From positions 1 to 46,804 of the forward strand of contig NZ_AQWU01000058.1 of assembly GCF_000376265.1 (NCBI RefSeq): a DNA stretch of 46,804 bases, read 5' to 3'. The translations under genes and the position numbers were made by a program. This DNA comes from Thermus igniterrae ATCC 700962 (GTDB lineage: Bacteria > Deinococcota > Deinococci > Deinococcales > Thermaceae). Positions 31,401 to 42,259 of the stretch are shown here, in pieces (position 1 is the stretch's first letter; every line of letters begins with the position of its first letter). The notes below the pieces were generated by a model. That model did not search any database. It worked only from the letters and a program-made list of their open reading frames with translations, and had not been told where the DNA came from.

Positions 31401-34400
31401 ATGCGGCGTCTGCTGAGCCTCCTCCTCCTCCTCGGCCTGGCCTTGGCCCAGGTGCGCTTTCTCCCCTCGGCGCCCCTTTCCGGGGTCCCCGGAGAGTACC
31501 TCACCCTGAGCGTGAGGGTGGAAGGGAAGGGCTCGGTACGCTTCCGCATAGAACCGCCTGAGGGGTGGCAGGCCCTCTCCCAGGAGCGCGTGGCCCTGCT
31601 GGAGGACAAAACGGAAACCCTGAGCTTCACCCTACGGGTCCCCACCCTGCCCGCAGGCACCCGGGGCAAGGCCCGGGTTCTGGCCTACCTGGGGGCCGAG
31701 GAAGCCGCCCGAACCGAGGTGGAGCTTGAGGTGCTACCCCTGACCCAGATCGCCCTTTCCGCCCCGGCCACCCTCGAGGCCAGCCTGGGCGGGCCCTTTG
31801 AGTTTCCCGTGTACGTGAGCAACCGCTCCAACCAGAAGGAGGAGATTCTGCTGGAGGCCGAGGCCGCCATGTTCCAGGTCTTCCTGAACCCCCCAGGGCT
31901 CAGCCTGGCCCCCGGGGAGACAGGGGTGGTACGGGTCCTGGTCAGCCCCCAGGGGCAGATCTCCGCCGGCTACCGCTTCTACATGCGGCTGCGGGCCACC
32001 CCCAGGGGGCAGCCGGAGGCCCGGAAGGAGGCTGGGGTCATCGTCCTCTTCCAAGACCCCCTGCTCCAAGGGGGCCGCGGCAAGGACCCCGCGCTCACCC
32101 TGGGGCTGAACCTGGCCCTCACCCTGGGGGCCACCCTGGAACGGGGACAGCTCAGCGGCCAGGTGGGCTACACCCTGCTCCCCAGCCTGAGCGGGGCCTT
32201 ATCGGACTACGTGACGGCCACCGCCACCCCAGGCCCCTTGGCCGGGGACCTGCAAACCCCCTGGCGCCCCCCCCAGACCTTTACCCTTGGCCTCAAGGGA
32301 GATGGCTGGGAAGCCCGGGCCCAGGGCGGGCAGGGGGGCTACAGCCTGGCGGGCACCTTCCGCCTGGGGGAGGCCCGGATGGGGCTGGAAGGGACTTACC
32401 GCCCTCAGGCCCTGGGGTTTAAAACCTCCGCGGTAAGCCTGGACCGGAACCTGGACCTGCAGGGGGCCCTCAGCACCCAGACCACGCCCGCGGGCCGCCA
32501 GGACGCCCTGAGCCTGCGCTACCGGCTTCCCCTGGAGGCGGGCCTCACCCTAGGCCTGGGCACCGACCTCACCGGGCAGGCGGGGGAGGGGTACAGCCTG
32601 GCCTTCGGCCTCAGCCAAAGCCTCACCTGGCAGACCCAGGACCTGGACCTGGTGCAAAGCTATAGCGGCCTTCCCCTGGCCGGCCTCCACACCCTGGGTT
32701 TGGCCGGCGGGACCCGTTCCCTCTACCCCTTGGGGCTTCGGGGCAACACCAGCCTCCAGCTGGGCACCGGGCCCGGGCTTTGGCAGAACCAGCTCACCCT
32801 CTACCTCCAGCCGGTGGCAGGGGCCTTCTTGAGCCTCACGGGTAGCTACCGCCAGCAGGGGGAGAACCGGGGGTTTGGCCTGGCCCCGGGCCTGAGCGCT
32901 CACTTTGGCGAGCCCGGGAGCTACTCGGGCAGCCTAAGCCTGGGGTACGGGGTCCAGCGGCCCCTTACGGGATCCGCTCCCACCGGCGAGGCCTACTCGG
33001 GAGGCCTGGTGCTGGGAACCCGTGACCTCAGCCTCTCGGGGTTTTTCCGCTACCTGTCGCAAGAAAACCCCCTCCTGGAGGGAAGCCTCATCCTCCGCTT
33101 CGCCCTGGCGGGGGGGAGCCTCGAGGGCCAGTACCTGGTCAAGCAGACCCCGGAGCAGAACCTCACCCTCTACGGCGCCGCCTGGAACCAGCTCTGGCCA
33201 GGAAGCCTGCAAAGCCGCCTCTCCTACGAGTACCGGCTGGAGCAAAACCCCAGCCAGCGCTTCGGCCTCAGCCTCTTTCAGCGGAACTTCCTGGAGCCGG
33301 GTCTGGCCCTGGGGGCCTCCTACACCCTCATCCTCCAGGGGGGAGAGACCCGCCACAACTTCGGCCTCAGCCTGGCCTACGCCCAGACCCTCACCTTTCC
33401 CACCCCCAAGGAGGTGGTGGACCTCTTTGGGGGGCGCAAGGGGGGTGAGGTGGTGGGCCGGGCCTTCCGCGACCCCAACCTGAACGGACGCCTGGACCCC
33501 GGGGAGGAGCCCCTGCCGGGCCTTCGGGTATGTCTGGGCTCGGTCTGTGAGAGCACGGACGCCGAGGGGCGCTACCGCCTCCTGGCCCCCCCGGGGGAAG
33601 GGGTCCTCCTCTTCGGCAACCTCCCCGCCACCCTGGCCCTGGTGGGGGCGGAGCGGGTCCAGGTGGTCCTAAACGGCCGGCTGGAGAAGGACCTCCCCTT
33701 CGCCCCCGCCACCACCCTGGCGGTTCAGGTGCTGGAAGATGGGGGGGAAAAGGGCCTGGCCTTCGCCGGGGTCTGCGCCAGCGGGCCCGTGACCCGGTGC
33801 ACCCGGGCGGATGTTAATGGCCGCGCCCTCCTGGGGGGTCTCTTCCTGGGGGCCTACCAGGTCTACCCCGACCCCCAGTACCTGCCGGAGGGCTACCGCG
33901 GGGAAAAAAGCCTCCAGGTGCAGGTGGACCCCAGCACCCCCCCGAAGGAGGTCCAGGTGGTGGTCAGCCCCCCTAGGCGAGCGGTGGAGGTCACCTACAC
34001 CGCAGAACGCCTCAGCCTGGTAGCCACCGCCGACCCCAGCACCCCCATCGCCGGGGCGGAGGTGGAGGTCAGGGCCCTCCTGCAAGGGGAAGCCCAAGCG
34101 GTCTGGCTGGAGTTGCCCTCGGCCCGGGTGCCCCTGTTGCCCCAGGGGGGGAACCTGTACGCCGCCCGGGTGCGCCTGCCCTTGGGGCCAGGGTTCCACA
34201 CCCTACAGGTGCGGGCCCAGGGGCAGGAGGAGGTGGCAACCCCCCTCTTCCTCCAGGTGGTGCCGGGGACCCTCTACAGCCCCCGGGCCCTGGAAGGACC
34301 CAAGATCCGCCTGGTCCTCCGCTTCCGGGCCAGCCAGGTGACCCTGGGAGGCGGCGGGCAGAGCTTCGCCCTGAAGAGCGAGGACGGCTACACCTGGGCC

Positions 34401-34508
34401 GGGGAAGTTCCCCTGAACCCCGGCCAGTACACCCTGTGGGTGCTGGCCGACGGGGAGACGCTGGGGGCGGTGGACCTCAGCATCCCCTCGGAAAGCGCAG
34501 GTCACTAA
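31401..34508 (+). CDS. Large outer-membrane usher-like beta-barrel protein
   Basis: The 1035-residue protein has a signal peptide (about 1-16) and two N-terminal Ig/NEW3-like domains (about 18-215: GVPGEYLTLSVRVEGKGSVR, FEFPVYVSNRSNQKEEI). A long amphipathic beta region (about 227-668) alternates Gly, aromatic and polar residues as in a porin or usher barrel. Then come a CnaB/SdrD-like domain (about 678-745: FRDPNLNGRLDPGEEPLPGL, STDAEGRYRL) and two or three more beta-sandwich domains. The length and order suggest an usher-like pore, but the classical PapC motifs are not visible. It is the largest gene of the operon and follows both subunit genes. Confidence 0.6.
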   Translation: MRRLLSLLLLLGLALAQVRFLPSAPLSGVPGEYLTLSVRVEGKGSVRFRIEPPEGWQALSQERVALLEDKTETLSFTLRVPTLPAGTRGKARVLAYLGAEEAARTEVELEVLPLTQIALSAPATLEASLGGPFEFPVYVSNRSNQKEEILLEAEAAMFQVFLNPPGLSLAPGETGVVRVLVSPQGQISAGYRFYMRLRATPRGQPEARKEAGVIVLFQDPLLQGGRGKDPALTLGLNLALTLGATLERGQLSGQVGYTLLPSLSGALSDYVTATATPGPLAGDLQTPWRPPQTFTLGLKGDGWEARAQGGQGGYSLAGTFRLGEARMGLEGTYRPQALGFKTSAVSLDRNLDLQGALSTQTTPAGRQDALSLRYRLPLEAGLTLGLGTDLTGQAGEGYSLAFGLSQSLTWQTQDLDLVQSYSGLPLAGLHTLGLAGGTRSLYPLGLRGNTSLQLGTGPGLWQNQLTLYLQPVAGAFLSLTGSYRQQGENRGFGLAPGLSAHFGEPGSYSGSLSLGYGVQRPLTGSAPTGEAYSGGLVLGTRDLSLSGFFRYLSQENPLLEGSLILRFALAGGSLEGQYLVKQTPEQNLTLYGAAWNQLWPGSLQSRLSYEYRLEQNPSQRFGLSLFQRNFLEPGLALGASYTLILQGGETRHNFGLSLAYAQTLTFPTPKEVVDLFGGRKGGEVVGRAFRDPNLNGRLDPGEEPLPGLRVCLGSVCESTDAEGRYRLLAPPGEGVLLFGNLPATLALVGAERVQVVLNGRLEKDLPFAPATTLAVQVLEDGGEKGLAFAGVCASGPVTRCTRADVNGRALLGGLFLGAYQVYPDPQYLPEGYRGEKSLQVQVDPSTPPKEVQVVVSPPRRAVEVTYTAERLSLVATADPSTPIAGAEVEVRALLQGEAQAVWLELPSARVPLLPQGGNLYAARVRLPLGPGFHTLQVRAQGQEEVATPLFLQVVPGTLYSPRALEGPKIRLVLRFRASQVTLGGGGQSFALKSEDGYTWAGEVPLNPGQYTLWVLADGETLGAVDLSIPSESAGH

Positions 34509-34532
34509 GGATTCGGGAAGGAGGTATTCGGT

Positions 34533-35699
34533 ATGCGGCATTGGAAGAGCATTTTTCTTGTGGTGGGGCTTCTGGCGGCTTGTTCCCAGAGCCCGCAAGG
34601 GGTCACCCCCCAGGTGGTGGTCACCCCGGAGCCCTCGGTGGCGGTGGAGAAGACCGCGGTACCCAAGTTCAAGCGGGTCTACCACTGGACCATCCAGAAG
34701 GAGGTCACCGATCCGGCCAGCCAGCCCCTCACCCTCTCCGCCGGCCAGTCCTACACGGTGAAGTACAAGGTCAGCCTGGTGGGCACCCCCAAAGACCAGG
34801 ACTTCCAGGTAGAGGGCACCGTGGTCATCAAGAACACGGGTGCAGGCGCCGTGGTCCTCCAGGCCCCCACGGACACCCTTTCCACCGGGGAGAACGTGGC
34901 CCTGAGCTGCGGGGTGAGCTTCCCCTACACCCTGCCCGAGGGAGGGAGCCTGAGCTGTACCTACAGCCAGGCCCTGCCCAACGGCCAGAGCCGGACCAAC
35001 ACCGCCTCCGTGAGCTGGAGCGCAGGGGACAAAAGCGGCACCGCCTCCGGCCAGGCCAGCTTCAGCTTCACCACCCCCACCGAGGTGGTGGACGGAAGCG
35101 TGACCGTGGCCGACCCCTCGGCCACCCTGGTCAGCGCCATCAGCAGCATCAACCCCCAGGGGGTGATCTCCCAGGCCTATTTCTTTGAGCGGACGGTGCG
35201 CTTTGACGCCTGCGGGGACTACGAGGTGCAAAACACCGCCACCTTCACCACCAACACCACCGGCACCCAGGGGAGCGCCTCGGCCTCCCTCCAGGTGCGG
35301 GTACCCTGCGCAGGCGGGTGCACCCTGACCCAGGGCTACTGGAAGACCCACTCCAGGTACGGCCCGGCCCCCTACGACGACACCTGGGCCCTGATCGGGG
35401 AGGATACCGCCTTCTACCTCTCGGGCCAGACCTACTACCAGGTGCTCTGGACCCCGCCCGCAGGGGGGAACGCCTACTACATCCTGGCCCACCAGTTCAT
35501 CGCCGCCAGGCTGAACAAGCTGAACGGGGCCAGCACCACCTCTGCCGTGGACACCGCCATGAACTGGGCCCACACCTTCTTCAGCACCTATACCCCGGGC
35601 AACGTGCCCAAGGCCCAGGCCAGCCTGGCCAAGGCCTACGCTGCTACCCTGGACAGCTACAACAACGGCCTCATCGGCCCTGGCCACTGCTCAGAGTAA
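34533..35699 (+). CDS. Surface lipoprotein with GYWKTH-type domain
   Basis: The 388-residue protein has a lipoprotein signal (VVGLLAAC, Cys 17), a Pro-rich linker, Ig/DUF11-like beta domains (about 45-255) with several Cys, and a C-terminal CTLTQGYWKTHS domain (about 262-385) of a kind found at the ends of secreted surface proteins. It probably sits on the outer surface as tip, adhesin or anchor. AAGGAGGT at 34518-34525 is a strong Shine-Dalgarno. It is the fifth gene of the operon, 24 bases after the usher-like gene. Confidence 0.75.
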   Translation: MRHWKSIFLVVGLLAACSQSPQGVTPQVVVTPEPSVAVEKTAVPKFKRVYHWTIQKEVTDPASQPLTLSAGQSYTVKYKVSLVGTPKDQDFQVEGTVVIKNTGAGAVVLQAPTDTLSTGENVALSCGVSFPYTLPEGGSLSCTYSQALPNGQSRTNTASVSWSAGDKSGTASGQASFSFTTPTEVVDGSVTVADPSATLVSAISSINPQGVISQAYFFERTVRFDACGDYEVQNTATFTTNTTGTQGSASASLQVRVPCAGGCTLTQGYWKTHSRYGPAPYDDTWALIGEDTAFYLSGQTYYQVLWTPPAGGNAYYILAHQFIAARLNKLNGASTTSAVDTAMNWAHTFFSTYTPGNVPKAQASLAKAYAATLDSYNNGLIGPGHCSE

Positions 35700-35709
35700 G
35701 GAGGTAAGC

Positions 35710-36129
35710 GTGAGGCAAACCCTTTGGCTCCTCCTGCTGGTCCTTGCCGCCTGCACCGCCCCCCAGGGCATCAGGACCACGGGGAAGCTGCGCATCCAGT
35801 CGGTCCAGCCGGATGTGGTGGCGGGGTGCGTGGTGCGGGCCGGGGACTGGATGGCCCTCAAGGGCAACACCTTTGGCACCCAGGAGGCATGGGACAGCGG
35901 GGTGAACTACGCCCTCTTTCCCCCTGAGCTCCCTGCCGAGGCGCCGGAGATCACCCAGGCCCAGGATCCCGCCACCCTGATGTTCCGGGTGCCCCAAGGG
36001 GCGGAAAGCGGTATCCTCCGCCTCCACGTGGAGGGCGTGGGGGATGCGGAAATCCCGGTGAGGGTGCAGGGGATGGCGCCGCAGATGGCCATTCCCCAGT
36101 GTGAGGTACCCACCCCTCCCCCTGAGTGA
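35710..36129 (+). CDS. Small lipoprotein with IPT/TIG-like domain
   Basis: The 139-residue lipoprotein starts at GTG 35710, preceded by AAGGAGGT (35698-35705). It has the lipobox LVLAAC (Cys 15). The mature part reads LRIQSVQPDVVAGCVVRAGD, then WMALKGNTFG and the ending IPVRVQGMAPQM, which resembles an IPT/TIG immunoglobulin-like domain with extra Cys. It is the last gene of the surface operon and may be an anchor or accessory protein. A strong convergent terminator follows. Confidence 0.72.
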   Translation: MRQTLWLLLLVLAACTAPQGIRTTGKLRIQSVQPDVVAGCVVRAGDWMALKGNTFGTQEAWDSGVNYALFPPELPAEAPEITQAQDPATLMFRVPQGAESGILRLHVEGVGDAEIPVRVQGMAPQMAIPQCEVPTPPPE

Positions 36130-36141
36130 GGGCGGACAGCC

Positions 36142-36170
36142 ACCCCTCCCCCTACCCCAGGGGGAGGGGT
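36142..36170. terminator. Bidirectional terminator between the surface operon and folE
   Basis: ACCCCTCCCCCT (36142-36153), a five-base centre and AGGGGGAGGGGT (36159-36170) form a perfect 12-bp stem followed by TTACTT. A second copy of CCACCCCTCCCCCT starts near 36112 inside the upstream gene. The stem directly abuts the folE stop codon. Confidence 0.7.
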
Positions 36171-36779
36171 TTACTTGAGGTGGCTCAGGAACTCCTCCCG
36201 GGTCTTCTGGCTCTCCCGGAAGACTCCCAGCATGGCGCTGGTGATGGTGCGGGAGTGTTGCTTCTCCACCCCCCGCATCATCATGCACAGGTGGACGCCC
36301 TCCACCACCACGCCCACCCCCTGGGGCTCGAGGACCTCCTGGATGGCCTCGGCCACCTGCACCGCCAGGCGCTCCTGCACCTGGAGCCTTCGGGCGAACA
36401 TGTCCACGATGCGGGCGAACTTGGAAAGCCCGAGAATCTTTCGGCCCGGAATATAGCCGATGTGCACCTGGCCGAAGAAGGGCAGGAGGTGGTGCTCGCA
36501 CATGGAGTAGAACTCAATCCCCTTCACCACCACCATCTCGCTCCCCTCCGCGGGGAAGACGGCCCCGTTGACGATCTCCGCCAGGTCCTGGCGGTAGCCC
36601 CGGGTGAGGAAGGCCCAGGCCTTGGCCACCCGCTCCGGGGTCCTGAGGAGGCCTTCCCGTTCGGGGTTTTCCCCGATGAGGGTGAGCCACTCCGCCGCCA
36701 GGGCCTTGAGGCGGTCCAGGTCCACTTCGGTTTCAAAGGTCAGGCCGGTTTCTTCAACTTCTATCATCTTGCGTTCCAT
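36171..36779 (-). CDS. folE: GTP cyclohydrolase I
   Basis: The 202-residue enzyme makes 7,8-dihydroneopterin triphosphate from GTP, the first step of folate (and here possibly other pterin) synthesis. Zinc ligands are visible in [14 protein letters not shown] and in [12 protein letters not shown]. Other family segments are [30 protein letters not shown] and [12 protein letters not shown] 36779 follows AAGGGGG. The in-frame extension to 36821 lacks a ribosome site and is less likely. It may be cotranscribed with the gene upstream at 36818-37510. Confidence 0.96.
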   Translation of the reverse strand: MERKMIEVEETGLTFETEVDLDRLKALAAEWLTLIGENPEREGLLRTPERVAKAWAFLTRGYRQDLAEIVNGAVFPAEGSEMVVVKGIEFYSMCEHHLLPFFGQVHIGYIPGRKILGLSKFARIVDMFARRLQVQERLAVQVAEAIQEVLEPQGVGVVVEGVHLCMMMRGVEKQHSRTITSAMLGVFRESQKTREEFLSHLK

Positions 36780-36817
36780 GGTGCCCCCTTTTCCCAAGCC
36801 CCTGTGTGGCCCCGGGC

Positions 36818-38725
<1,908 letters not shown>

Positions 38726-38731
38726 GCCCTT

Positions 38732-38756
38732 ATCCTACGCGCCCACATGGTAGAGT
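38732..38756. promoter_or_regulatory. Divergent promoters of DUF1028 operon and typA
   Basis: Leftward: TAGGAT at 38737-38732, six bases before ATG 38725 (leaderless type). Rightward: TAGAGT at 38751-38756, predicting a leader of about 12 nt before ATG 38776. The two -10 boxes lie only 13 bp apart, so simultaneous initiation is unlikely. Confidence 0.5.
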
Positions 38757-38775
38757 GGGGGGATTGGGTGCGCCC

Positions 38776-40539
38776 ATGGAGATCAGAAACATTGCCATTA
38801 TCGCCCACGTGGACCACGGAAAGACCACCCTGGTGGACGCCATGCTCCGCCAGGCCAAGGCCCTGGCCAAGGAGGAGGGAGAGCGGATCCTGGACTCCCA
38901 CGAGCTGGAACGGGAGCGGGGCATCACCATCCTGGCCAAGAACACGGCCATCGCCTGGCAGGGGGTGAAGGTGAACATCGTGGACACCCCCGGCCACGCG
39001 GACTTCGGCGGCGAGGTGGAGCGGGCCCTCTCCCTGGTGGACGGGGTGCTCCTCCTGGTGGACGCGGCCGAAGGCCCCATGCCCCAGACCCGCTTCGTAC
39101 TCCGCAAGGCCCTCGAGGCCGGCCTCCGGCCCATCGTGGTGCTGAACAAGGTGGACAAGAAGGAGGCCCGCCCCGACGAGGTCCTGAGCCTCACCTTTGA
39201 CCTGATGGTGGAGCTGGGGGCCACGGAGGAACAGCTGGACTTCCCCTACCTCTACGCCATCGGCCGCGAGGGCCGGGCCTGGCGGGAAACCCCCCGGGAG
39301 GACCTCTCCGAGCTCTTCCAGACCATCCTGGCCCACGTGCCCCCGCCCCGCTGGCAGGAAGGCCCCTTCCAGCTCCTGGTGGCCAACCTGGACCACTCCC
39401 CCTACCTGGGCCGGGTGGCCATCGGCAAGGTGGCCCGGGGCCGGGTGCGCAAGGGGGAGACGGTGGCCATCGTGAAGGAGGGAAGGGTCCTGGAGGCCAA
39501 GGTGGCCGCGGTCTACACCCACCAGGGCCTGGAACGGGTGGAGGTGGAGGAGAGCCTCCCGGGGGACATCGTGGCCCTGGCCGGGGTGGAGGGGGCGGAG
39601 ATCGGGGACACCCTGGCGGCCAGGGAGGCCCCGGAAGCCCTCCCCCGCCTCAGCGTGGACGAGCCCACCGTGGCCCTTACCCTCACCCCCAACACCTCCC
39701 CCTTCGCCGGCCGGGAGGGGCGGTACGTGACGGGGCAGAAGCTCAAGGAGCGCCTGGAGAAGGAGCTCCGCACCAACGTGGCCCTGCAGGTGGCCGAGGT
39801 GGCCCCCGAGGTCTTTGAGCTCCGGGGCCGGGGGGAGCTCCACCTGGCCATCCTCCTGGAGACCATGCGCCGCGAGGGGTACGAGTTCAGCGTGGGCCAG
39901 CCCCGGGTGCTCCTCAAGGAGGGGCTGGAGCCCTACGAGCTCCTGGTGGTGGAGGTGCCCCAGGAGCGCTTTGGAGGGGTGATGGAGGCCCTGGGCACCC
40001 GGCGGGCGGAGATGGTGCACATGGAGGCGGGAGAAAGGGTGCGGGCGGAGTTCGTGGTCCCGGCGCGGGCCCTCTTTGGCTTCCGCAGCCTCTTCCTCTC
40101 CCTCACCGGCGGGGAAGGGGTCCTGAGCCACACCTTCCACGGCTACGGCCCCCAGGCCGGGCCCATCCCCACCCGCACCACGGGGAGCGCCGTGGCCATG
40201 GAGGCCGGGGTGGCCACCGCCTACAGCCTGAACCGCCTGCAGGAAAGGGTGCAGTTCTTCATTGAGCCGGGCACCGAGGTCTACGTGGGCATGATCGTGG
40301 GGGAGCACGTGCGGGAAAACGACCTGGAGGTGAACGTCACCACCGCCAAGAAGCTCACCAACATCCGCGCCGCCGGCTCCGACGAGAACATCCGCCTCAT
40401 CCCCCCCAGGCGGCTTTCCCTGGAGGAGGCCCTGGAGTTTCTGGCCGAGGACGAGCTTCTGGAGGTGACGCCCAAGAGCCTCCGCCTGCGCAAGAAGGTC
40501 CTGGACCCCTCCCAGCGCAAGCGGCTGGTGGGGAAGTAG
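38776..40539 (+). CDS. typA: Translational GTPase TypA/BipA
   Basis: The 587-residue ribosome-associated GTPase has G1 AHVDHGKTTL, the switch I region ERERGITI, G3 DTPGHADFGGEVERAL and G4 NKVDK near the N-terminus, followed by the EF-G-like domains II, III and V. The BipA-specific C-terminus includes VNVTTAKKLTNIRAAGSDEN and RLIPPRRLSLEEALEFLAED. It supports 50S assembly and growth under stress in other bacteria. ATG 38776 is chosen, because the GTG at 38755 overlaps the -10 box. Confidence 0.96.
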   Translation: MEIRNIAIIAHVDHGKTTLVDAMLRQAKALAKEEGERILDSHELERERGITILAKNTAIAWQGVKVNIVDTPGHADFGGEVERALSLVDGVLLLVDAAEGPMPQTRFVLRKALEAGLRPIVVLNKVDKKEARPDEVLSLTFDLMVELGATEEQLDFPYLYAIGREGRAWRETPREDLSELFQTILAHVPPPRWQEGPFQLLVANLDHSPYLGRVAIGKVARGRVRKGETVAIVKEGRVLEAKVAAVYTHQGLERVEVEESLPGDIVALAGVEGAEIGDTLAAREAPEALPRLSVDEPTVALTLTPNTSPFAGREGRYVTGQKLKERLEKELRTNVALQVAEVAPEVFELRGRGELHLAILLETMRREGYEFSVGQPRVLLKEGLEPYELLVVEVPQERFGGVMEALGTRRAEMVHMEAGERVRAEFVVPARALFGFRSLFLSLTGGEGVLSHTFHGYGPQAGPIPTRTTGSAVAMEAGVATAYSLNRLQERVQFFIEPGTEVYVGMIVGEHVRENDLEVNVTTAKKLTNIRAAGSDENIRLIPPRRLSLEEALEFLAEDELLEVTPKSLRLRKKVLDPSQRKRLVGK

Positions 40540-40546
40540 GCCCCCC

Positions 40547-40580
40547 TTGTGCCGAGGGTGGGGCGGTGTAAAATCCCCCC
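40547..40580 (+). promoter_or_regulatory. phnD promoter, leaderless type
   Basis: TTGTGC at 40547-40552, 16 bp, TAAAAT at 40569-40574, then six bases to GTG 40581. No Shine-Dalgarno is seen, so translation probably starts at a 5'-terminal GTG. Confidence 0.6.
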
Positions 40581-41456
40581 GTGAAGCGTTTCGCCGTTCT
40601 CCTAATGGCCCTTTTGGGCCTCGGCATGGGTCTGGCCCAAGCCCCAGTTAAGGTGCGGATCGGCTTCAACCCCACCCAGAACTCCGACCAGCTCAAGGCG
40701 GCGGCCCAGGCCATCGCTGACTACATTGAGAAGGAGTTCAAGGGTACGGTGGAGGTGGAGATCTTCGTTCCCACCGAGTACCGCGGCCTCATTGAGGCCA
40801 TGAAGGCGGGCAAGCTGGAGTTTGCCTTCTTCCCCCCGGACGGGTACGTGCTGGCCCACCGGGAAGCGGGGGCGGAGGTACTCCTGAAGTCGGTGCGCAA
40901 CGGGAACCCCTACTACTGGTCGGCCATCATTGTGCGCAAGGACTCGGGGATCCGGAGGGTGGAGGACCTCGAGGGCAAGACCATCGCCTGGGTAGACCCC
41001 CTCTCCGCCGCAGGCTACATCTTCCCCCGGGCCGCCCTGGTGAGCCGGGGCATCAACCCTGACACCTTCTTCGCCAAGCAGGTCTTCGCCGGCAAGCACG
41101 ACGCCGCCGTCCTGGCCGTCCTCAACAAGTCTGTGGACGCCGCCGCCACCTTCGCCAACGACGACCGGAACAAGTCGGGGGCCTGGACCCAGTTCCTGAA
41201 GCCGGAAGAGGCCCAGAAGCTCACTGCCATCTTCTACTCCCGGCCCATCCCCGGGGACACCTTCTCCGTGTCCAAGGACTTCTTGACCAAGCACCCCAAC
41301 CTGGCCAAGGGCATCGCCGCCGCCATTCAGCGCTGCAAGGCCCCCCAGTGCAAGCTTCTCCAGAACCTCTACCGCATCGACTACATGACCCCCGCCAAGG
41401 ACGCCGACTACGATGTGGTTCGGGAAGCCCGGCGCATCTCCGGTCAGGACAAGTGA
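40581..41456 (+). CDS. phnD: PhnD-type ABC transporter substrate-binding protein
   Basis: The 291-residue exported protein has a signal peptide (about 1-20, ending MGLAQA) and the PhnD-type periplasmic-binding pattern: KVRIGFNPTQNSDQLKAAAQ, AMKAGKLEFAFFPPDGYVLA, YYWSAIIVRKDSGIRRVEDL, EGKTIAWVDPLSAAGYIFPR. It captures phosphonate, phosphite or phosphate outside the membrane. A terminator between it and phnC should make it more abundant than the membrane parts. The start is a GTG. No C-P lyase or phosphite dehydrogenase genes are nearby, so the ligand is open. Confidence 0.9.
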   Translation: MKRFAVLLMALLGLGMGLAQAPVKVRIGFNPTQNSDQLKAAAQAIADYIEKEFKGTVEVEIFVPTEYRGLIEAMKAGKLEFAFFPPDGYVLAHREAGAEVLLKSVRNGNPYYWSAIIVRKDSGIRRVEDLEGKTIAWVDPLSAAGYIFPRAALVSRGINPDTFFAKQVFAGKHDAAVLAVLNKSVDAAATFANDDRNKSGAWTQFLKPEEAQKLTAIFYSRPIPGDTFSVSKDFLTKHPNLAKGIAAAIQRCKAPQCKLLQNLYRIDYMTPAKDADYDVVREARRISGQDK

Positions 41457-41470
41457 ACCCCTAGCCCTCG

Positions 41471-41501
41471 AGGCCCCCAGGACCCCCTGGGGGCCTTTTT
41501 T
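41471..41501 (+). terminator. Partial terminator between phnD and phnC
   Basis: AGGCCCCCAGG (41471-41481), four-base loop and CCTGGGGGCCT (41486-41496) form a perfect 11-bp stem running into TTTTTT. It is an intrinsic terminator in form, yet the transporter ATPase follows nine bases later, so readthrough must feed phnC and phnE. Confidence 0.85.
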
Positions 41502-41509
41502 GGGGAAGC

Positions 41510-42259
41510 ATGATTGAGGTCCGCAATCTCAGCAAGATTTTTCCAGATGGCACCCAGGCCCTCTCGGAGGTAAGCGTTTCCATCCCCGAGGGGGACTTCG
41601 TGGCCATCATCGGCCTTTCGGGGGCGGGAAAGAGCACCTTCTTGCGCACCCTGAACCGCCTCATTGAGCCCACCTCGGGCCAGGTAGTGGTGAAGGGTGT
41701 GGAGGTAACCCGCCTCTCCCGGCGCGAGCTCCAGGCCTTCCGCCGTAAGGTGGGCTTCATCTTCCAGCAGTTCAACCTGGTGCAGCGGCTCACCGTGCTG
41801 GAAAACGTCTTGCACGGCCGTCTTGGCTACCTGCCTGCCTGGAAGGGCCTTTTGGGCCTGTACCGGGAAGAGGACACCGCCATCGCCCTGGAGCAGATCC
41901 GCCGCGTGGGCCTCCAGGGAAAGGAAAAAGCTCGGGCCGACCAGCTTTCCGGCGGCCAGCAGCAGCGGGTGGCCATCGCCCGGGCCCTAGCCCAGGAGCC
42001 CGAGCTCATCCTGGCGGACGAGCCCATGGCTAGCCTGGACCCCCGGCTTTCCGACGTGATCCTGGGCATCCTCAAGGAATACAACGAGGAGCGTGGGGTA
42101 ACCGTCCTGGTCAACATCCACGTCCTGGAGTTGGCCCGGCGCTATGCCCGCCGCATCCTGGCCTTTAATCGGGGACGGTTGGTCTTTGACGGCCCGGTGG
42201 AGGCGCTTACCCCGGAGGTTGAACGCATGGTCTACGCGGGCAACTTGGAGGCCTTATGA
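41510..42259 (+). CDS. phnC: PhnC-type ABC transporter ATP-binding protein
   Basis: The 249-residue ATPase powers import. The Walker A motif is GLSGAGKST (residues 35-43), the Q-loop FQQFNL, the signature LSGGQQQRVAIARAL, Walker B LILADEPMASLD, and the switch His in VNIHVLEL. It is the phosphonate-type branch by length and context. It overlaps phnE by four bases (ATGA). A promoter of its own is not visible, so it depends on readthrough of the terminator upstream. Confidence 0.95.
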   Translation: MIEVRNLSKIFPDGTQALSEVSVSIPEGDFVAIIGLSGAGKSTFLRTLNRLIEPTSGQVVVKGVEVTRLSRRELQAFRRKVGFIFQQFNLVQRLTVLENVLHGRLGYLPAWKGLLGLYREEDTAIALEQIRRVGLQGKEKARADQLSGGQQQRVAIARALAQEPELILADEPMASLDPRLSDVILGILKEYNEERGVTVLVNIHVLELARRYARRILAFNRGRLVFDGPVEALTPEVERMVYAGNLEAL

